The notes under the pieces: generated by a model
What the model saw: the letters and a program-made list of their open reading frames with translations, nothing else
Told to the model about the DNA's origin: nothing
The model's database searches: none
Translations under genes and position numbers: made by a program
Shown here: positions 14,078-17,655 of the stretch, in pieces
Layout of the letters: each line of letters starts with the position of its first letter
Numbering within the stretch: the stretch's first letter is position 1
Assembly: GCA_946403565.1 (NCBI GenBank)
Contig: CAMJAJ010000002.1
Span: 1-17,655, forward strand
DNA length: 17,655 nt
Direction: 5' to 3'
DNA from: an uncultured Treponema sp.
GTDB taxonomy: Bacteria; Spirochaetota; Spirochaetia; Treponematales; Treponemataceae

Positions 14078-15787
14078 TTAGTTTCCCATGCTCCTTAATT
14101 TCTCAAAAATTGCGTCCAGCTCCTCGTTCAGGCTGTCCAGCTCCTCCCTGTCGATGGACTCCGCGTCCTGCAGGGACTCGATGTAGTCAATCAGGTTCTG
14201 GATGTACTCGTAGTCCAGCTGCTCGGCGGTGACCGCCTTGGCGGCCTCGGAAAGCTCGGCCTGCGGAGTTTCATCCTTTCCGGCGGGCAGTTTCTGGCTG
14301 GACTTCACAGCCTCCTGCTTTTGCCCCTCGGCTTCCTTCACGGGAGGCGGAGTGACGGCAATCGGAATCGGCGTTCCCGTTTCGCCCGCCATGCTGCCGG
14401 GGAAGGGGTCGTTTCCGGTCTCCAGGGCCTCGATGAGCTCGTCGCCCGAAGGCATCCTGCCTGCGTAGATCGGCTCCACGCCTTCCGCCGTCGCGATGTA
14501 GAAGGTCTTTACATCCACCTGCTCGGGGAGCAGGTAGGAGGTCTTCCAGTTCACCGCCACGCCGGAATTGTTGTAGGAGAGGACCGTGGAAAAGCCCTTT
14601 CCTTCATGGGCGACCGGTTCCCAGTAGTCGGAGAGGCTGCCGATCGGTCCGACCGTCACGCACTCAGGCTCGGAGATGTCGGCCCCGTAGAACAGGAACT
14701 CGATTGCGGCCGCATTGTTTGCGGAACAGATCCAGCGGTCGCCCTTCATCGAATGGAACATCCGCTGGCTGTTCAGCTCCGCTTCTGCATAGGTGCAGAA
14801 GTGCTTTGAGGAACTTTCACCGAGTATTGTATCGAAAATCGCCTTGCTTGTAAACGTCTGCGGGGTCGTGCCTATGTTCACCGTGTACATGGTGACCTTT
14901 ATCGTGTCCTCAAGTCCCCCGGTGACTCTTTTCTCGGGGAAGGTGAAGTCGACGATGAACGTGGCCTTGCCGGGAATCGTGTAGACCATCTGCAGTCCGG
15001 CCTCCGTGCGCCGGGCCTCGCTCTGGACGCCGCCGGAATAGTTCAGCAGGTACTCCTTGCGGCCCACGCGGAGCATGAAGGCTGAGGAATTGAAGAAGTC
15101 GTAGGAGCTGAGCAGGGGAATCTCCTTGCCGTCGTCACGGACGGCGTACAGGCCGAACGTTCCCTGCGACCCCCGCAGCACGGCCTTCAGGTGCCCCTTC
15201 CGGTACTCGGCGGTCTCCTGCCTCGTGTATCCCCAGCCGCTGTAGGGGTCCGTGGCGGAGGGCACGAAGGGCGGCTCCTCCTGCTGGTCGGCGGAAAGGC
15301 CCTCCTTGGAAGGGTCGGCCTCTGATGTGGATGCTCCCGAGGATGATTTCCGGGACGGAAAGGCCACCTCTGCCCCGCCGACTTTGGCTTCGCCCGTGCT
15401 CTTTTCGTTCGGCTGGCTTGCAGGCTTCTCTGCGGAGGCCTGCTGCTCGCCCGTGCCTTTCGATTTCGTCTGGTTCGCTTGATTTTCGGCCGTATTCTTC
15501 CCTTCCGACTGGCCGGCGGGCTTTGATTTCGTCTGGCCCGAGGACTTGCCCGCAGGGGCGGAGGACTTCTCGCTGGCCGCGGAAGCCGTCTGATTGCCCG
15601 TGGACGGGGCCTGCTGCTCAGAAGCCTTTGCTCCCTCCTTCTGGCGCTGGGGGAAGATCGAGTCCCGGGAGGTCACCGTGCTGTCCTGCTGCGCCTCCTC
15701 GGCAAAGGCATGGCAGAGGGAAAAGGAGATCAGGAGGGCCGCCGAAAGGGAAAGTGCGTTCCTGCAAAGCTTCAAAATGCGTTTCAC
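14078..15787 (-). CDS. Exported protein with long Lys/Gln/Ser/Gly-rich linker, function unknown
   Basis: A 569-residue protein with a GTG start at 15787; GAGGGGG overlaps the stop of the preceding gene five bases before it. A Sec signal peptide occupies residues 1-29 (basic start, hydrophobic core, CHAFA before EEAQ). Residues about 40-175 are low complexity, rich in Lys, Gln, Ser, Gly, Ala and Thr, including two QTKSK copies 21 residues apart. A beta-rich globular domain spans about 176-445 (SGWGYTRQETAEY; FMLRVGRKEYLLNYSGG; KATFIVDFTFPEKR; TIKVTMYTVNIG). A Pro-rich hinge near 465-485 and a charged helical C-terminus (about 505-569) follow. It is probably periplasmic or surface-associated. 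I do not recognise the family. The tight fit with the flanking TPR genes suggests a shared envelope complex. Confidence 0.8.
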   Translation of the reverse strand: MKRILKLCRNALSLSAALLISFSLCHAFAEEAQQDSTVTSRDSIFPQRQKEGAKASEQQAPSTGNQTASAASEKSSAPAGKSSGQTKSKPAGQSEGKNTAENQANQTKSKGTGEQQASAEKPASQPNEKSTGEAKVGGAEVAFPSRKSSSGASTSEADPSKEGLSADQQEEPPFVPSATDPYSGWGYTRQETAEYRKGHLKAVLRGSQGTFGLYAVRDDGKEIPLLSSYDFFNSSAFMLRVGRKEYLLNYSGGVQSEARRTEAGLQMVYTIPGKATFIVDFTFPEKRVTGGLEDTIKVTMYTVNIGTTPQTFTSKAIFDTILGESSSKHFCTYAEAELNSQRMFHSMKGDRWICSANNAAAIEFLFYGADISEPECVTVGPIGSLSDYWEPVAHEGKGFSTVLSYNNSGVAVNWKTSYLLPEQVDVKTFYIATAEGVEPIYAGRMPSGDELIEALETGNDPFPGSMAGETGTPIPIAVTPPPVKEAEGQKQEAVKSSQKLPAGKDETPQAELSEAAKAVTAEQLDYEYIQNLIDYIESLQDAESIDREELDSLNEELDAIFEKLRSMGN

Positions 15788-15797
15788 CGTGGCCCCC

Positions 15798-16916
15798 TCA
15801 TTCAGACTTGTTTTCCCGCGACGCGCTTGACTTTTCGTCCAGCATGCGCTGCAGCTGGGAGGCGCGGAGCTTGAGCTCCAGGAGCTCCTGCTCGGTGATT
15901 CCCGCCCGTACGGCGGCGGTGGACGTGCCGCTTTCGGCCCCCGACATCGTGGCCTGCTGCCGCGCCATGTCTGCCTGAGCCCGGGCGGATTCAGCCTCGG
16001 CCCTTGCGGCGGCCGCCTGCTCCCGGGCGGTCTCGGAGTCGGCCTTGTATGCCGCAGCCTGTGCCCGCGCGGAATCGGATTCTGCCTTCGCTGCCGCGGC
16101 GGCCCTCCGCTCTGAGTCGGCGGCGGCCTTCTCTGCGGCGAGCTGCCGCTCAAGCTCCGCTATCCGTGCGTTGGCCGCGTCGAGTTCCTTCCGGATGGTG
16201 GCCAGGTCGGCCCCCTCCAGGCCCTTGAGCTGGCGTTCGTAGTTGGCCTTCTGTTCAAGGAAGCGCTCGTTGTTTGACTTGAGCAGGTCCAGGAGCTTCT
16301 GCTCCCGCTCCCGCTGGGCGATGGCGTCTATCCGGTACTTTGCGTCCACGGCCTTCTTGTCGTCCGGGTACACGTCGATGATTCGCTGGAACAGCCCTTC
16401 GGCCATCGGGAAGTTGTAGTCCTCGTAGAAGCAGTCCGCTATCCAGTAGAGGGCGGACGGATAGACCGGGCTCTTGGGGTTGTCGTGGCAGAAGTCGCTC
16501 AGGACCATGACGGCCTGGTCGTTGTCGCCCTTGTAGTGCAGGGCCTTGCCCTTCTGATAGTTCACGTTGGGAAGGAGGGGGCTGTCGGGGTAGCGCGTGG
16601 CGAACTCGTTGCAGTCGCTGATGGCGGAATTGAAGTCCTCGCAGTACATTTCGCTCATGATGAGCATGTAATGGACGTCGCTGTTGCCGGTCTCACCCGC
16701 GAGGGCCTCCCGCAGGAGGATCGTCGCGTTGGCATAGTCCCTGCCGTTGTACGCGTCCAGGCCCTCCGCGAGGACCTGCTCCCACTCGCCCTTTCCGTAT
16801 GCGACCGTCTCGACGGGGATGTCCCTGTCGAATACGGCAGCCGCATGAGAAGAAACAGGAACGAATGCACAGACGGAGCTCCAGGCTATGCAGGCCGCCG
16901 CCCTCAGTTTGACCAC
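15798..16916 (-). CDS. Exported TPR protein with C-terminal alanine-rich coiled coil (YbgF/CpoB-like architecture)
   Basis: A 372-residue protein with a GTG start at 16916, preceded by AAGGGAGAG, overlapping the end of rpe by 13 bases. Residues 1-26 form a signal peptide (VSSHAAA near the cleavage site). TPR-type helical repeats cover about 45-200 (WEQVLAEGLDAYNGRDYANATILL; AISDCNEFATRYPDSPLLPNVNYQKG; AMVLSDFCHDNPKSPVYPSALYWIADC; AEGLFQRIIDVYPDD), as in YbgF/CpoB and BamD-like periplasmic proteins. A coiled coil at about 201-320 follows and includes three 14-residue repeats (273-314). The end (ITEQELLELKLRASQLQRML) is a second short coil. In CpoB the coil comes first, so the domain order here is reversed. 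It is probably a periplasmic adaptor. The exact function is unknown. Confidence 0.82.
   Translation of the reverse strand: MVKLRAAACIAWSSVCAFVPVSSHAAAVFDRDIPVETVAYGKGEWEQVLAEGLDAYNGRDYANATILLREALAGETGNSDVHYMLIMSEMYCEDFNSAISDCNEFATRYPDSPLLPNVNYQKGKALHYKGDNDQAVMVLSDFCHDNPKSPVYPSALYWIADCFYEDYNFPMAEGLFQRIIDVYPDDKKAVDAKYRIDAIAQREREQKLLDLLKSNNERFLEQKANYERQLKGLEGADLATIRKELDAANARIAELERQLAAEKAAADSERRAAAAAKAESDSARAQAAAYKADSETAREQAAAARAEAESARAQADMARQQATMSGAESGTSTAAVRAGITEQELLELKLRASQLQRMLDEKSSASRENKSE
15975..16100. repeat. Three tandem 42-base degenerate repeats inside the coiled-coil gene
   Basis: Units at 15975-16016, 16017-16058 and 16059-16100 each encode 14 residues on the minus strand: AAAAKAESDSARAQ, AAAYKADSETAREQ and AAAARAEAESARAQ. 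Fourteen residues are two heptads, so gain or loss of a unit would keep the coiled-coil register. DNA identity between the units is partial, suggesting old duplication kept by selection on the protein. Confidence 0.75.
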
Positions 16917-17539
16917 TTCAACTCTCCCTTGAAAAACGAGGAGCCGGACACCACGATGTCCACCCCTGCGTCAAGGAGAGGCTGCAGCGTGTCCGGGTTT
17001 ACTCCGCCGTCGACGGAAATAAGGAACGAAAAGTCCTTTTCCCTCTGTATATCGGCAAGTTTCCGGACTTTTTCAAGCGTATAGGGGATAAGTTTCTGCC
17101 CGCCCCAGCCGGGGTTCACGGTCATCACGAGGACGATGTCCACGAAGGGGAGCAGGAGCTCGATGCTGTCGATGGGGGTGGCGGGGCAGAGCGCGATTCC
17201 GGCCTTCTTTCCCGCCTGGTGGATCATCTGCACGCAGCGGTCGGCGTGGGCCGTCGCCTCCTGGTGGAAGGTGATGCAGTCGGCCCCGCAGTCGATATAG
17301 GACTGTATGGAGGTCTCGGGCTTCTCCACCATCAGGTGCACGTCGAACGGCAGGTCCGTCACCCTGCGGATGGACCGGATGACCGGCTCGCCGAAGGTCA
17401 CCTGGGGAACGAAGTGACCGTCCATCACGTCGATGTGGACGAAATCCCCTCCCCTTTCCTTGATGAGCCCCAGGGACGAGGCCAGGTCGGCGAAGTCCGC
17501 CGAAAGCAGGGACGGTGACAGGAAGCGCGTTTCTTTCAT
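16904..17539 (-). CDS. rpe: Ribulose-phosphate 3-epimerase
   Basis: A cytoplasmic TIM-barrel enzyme that interconverts D-ribulose 5-phosphate and D-xylulose 5-phosphate in the pentose phosphate pathway. It has 211 residues, normal for the family. Signatures are LSPSLLSADFADL at the start, FVHIDVMDGHFVPQVTFG with the metal-binding His and catalytic Asp, DVHLMVEKPE, ITFHQEA, VNPGWGGQKLI, and the second catalytic Asp in ISVDGGVNPDT. The phosphate-binding loop is VVSGSSFF near the C-terminus. ATG 17539 is the first in-frame start and has no Shine-Dalgarno, but a well-placed promoter lies just upstream. The next gene begins inside the last codons. The gene heads an operon whose other members are envelope proteins without an obvious metabolic link. 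Confidence 0.97.
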   Translation of the reverse strand: MKETRFLSPSLLSADFADLASSLGLIKERGGDFVHIDVMDGHFVPQVTFGEPVIRSIRRVTDLPFDVHLMVEKPETSIQSYIDCGADCITFHQEATAHADRCVQMIHQAGKKAGIALCPATPIDSIELLLPFVDIVLVMTVNPGWGGQKLIPYTLEKVRKLADIQREKDFSFLISVDGGVNPDTLQPLLDAGVDIVVSGSSFFKGELKWSN

Positions 17540-17545
17540 ACGGAC

Positions 17546-17574
17546 ATTCTAGTGAAAGGCAGGAAGAATGTAAA
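17546..17574 (-). promoter_or_regulatory. rpe operon promoter, predicted leaderless
   Basis: On the minus strand TTTACA (17574-17569), a 17-base spacer and TAGAAT (17551-17546) form a near-consensus sigma70-type promoter. Exactly six bases (GTCCGT) separate the -10 from the rpe ATG at 17539, placing the expected transcription start on the A of ATG. The region 17575-17655 beyond it holds no gene that I can see. Read on the minus strand, its outer edge is GC-rich (CCCGCGGG) followed by five T at 17634-17630, which might be the end of a terminator belonging to a gene outside the window. Confidence 0.7.
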
Positions 17575-17655
17575 CACGGGCAGGTATATCCCTCTATGGG
17601 AATCTTTCGTTGCCAGATGCATACAACATAAAAACGTATTCCCGCGGGGGCTCCC

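Noticed and set aside
15975..16100. Repeat array as a possible CRISPR
   Set aside because: The units are contiguous and degenerate, have no spacers, and encode in-frame coiled-coil heptads.
15788..16153. Upstream extension of the exported linker protein
   Set aside because: It is a Pro/Arg/Ser-rich shadow of the coiled-coil gene. The signal peptide begins at the GTG at 15787, which has a good Shine-Dalgarno.

Overview
The window looks like a chromosomal segment of a GC-rich bacterium, most probably a spirochaete of the Treponema group. That placement is an inference. It rests on a PilZ-like protein with an N-terminal extension, a loosely defined lipobox, TPR/coiled-coil envelope proteins and a PocR-type hybrid kinase, all next to single-copy housekeeping genes. 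No rRNA, tRNA, CRISPR array, transposase or phage gene was found. Coding density is very high, with no gene-free stretch over 150 bases.

Layout. (1) 1-1694, plus strand: the 3' part of serS (seryl-tRNA synthetase), then an AI-2E/PerM-family membrane permease 9 bases later. (2) 4596 down to 1760, minus strand: thiI (tRNA 4-thiouridine synthase without a rhodanese domain), a small lipoprotein and a PilZ-like protein, tightly packed and partly overlapping. (3) 4675-9339, plus strand, divergent from thiI across 78 bases: the complete dTDP-L-rhamnose set in the order rfbA-rfbC-rfbD-rfbB, then bioY (biotin uptake S component) and a Fur-family regulator with an unusual Cys/His-rich metal region. (4) 9483-12751, plus strand: a stand-alone receiver protein, then a 915-residue cytoplasmic hybrid kinase (PocR sensor, HisKA, HATPase, degenerate receiver, true receiver, HPt). 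Each has its own recognisable promoter, and together they could form a complete phosphorelay. (5) 17539 down to 12851, minus strand and convergent with the kinase: rpe (ribulose-phosphate 3-epimerase), then three envelope proteins of unknown function: a TPR plus coiled-coil exported protein, an exported protein with a long Lys/Gln/Ser/Gly-rich linker, and a TPR-transmembrane-beta protein. Their starts and stops overlap or nearly touch.

The most notable regulatory pattern is at operon-first genes. rfbA, rpe and the hybrid kinase each have a good sigma70-type promoter whose -10 box lies only 6-9 bases before the start codon, with no Shine-Dalgarno sequence. This predicts leaderless or nearly leaderless mRNAs. 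Most operon-internal genes carry clear Shine-Dalgarno sequences or are translationally coupled. The receiver gene is a contrast: it has a leader of about 45 bases that can fold into nested hairpins reaching its ribosome binding site.

No dramatic new system (defence, CRISPR, mobile element) is visible. The best candidates for undescribed biology are the leaderless promoter architecture, the rpe-linked three-protein envelope operon, the paired PocR kinase and receiver, and the atypical Fur-family protein.
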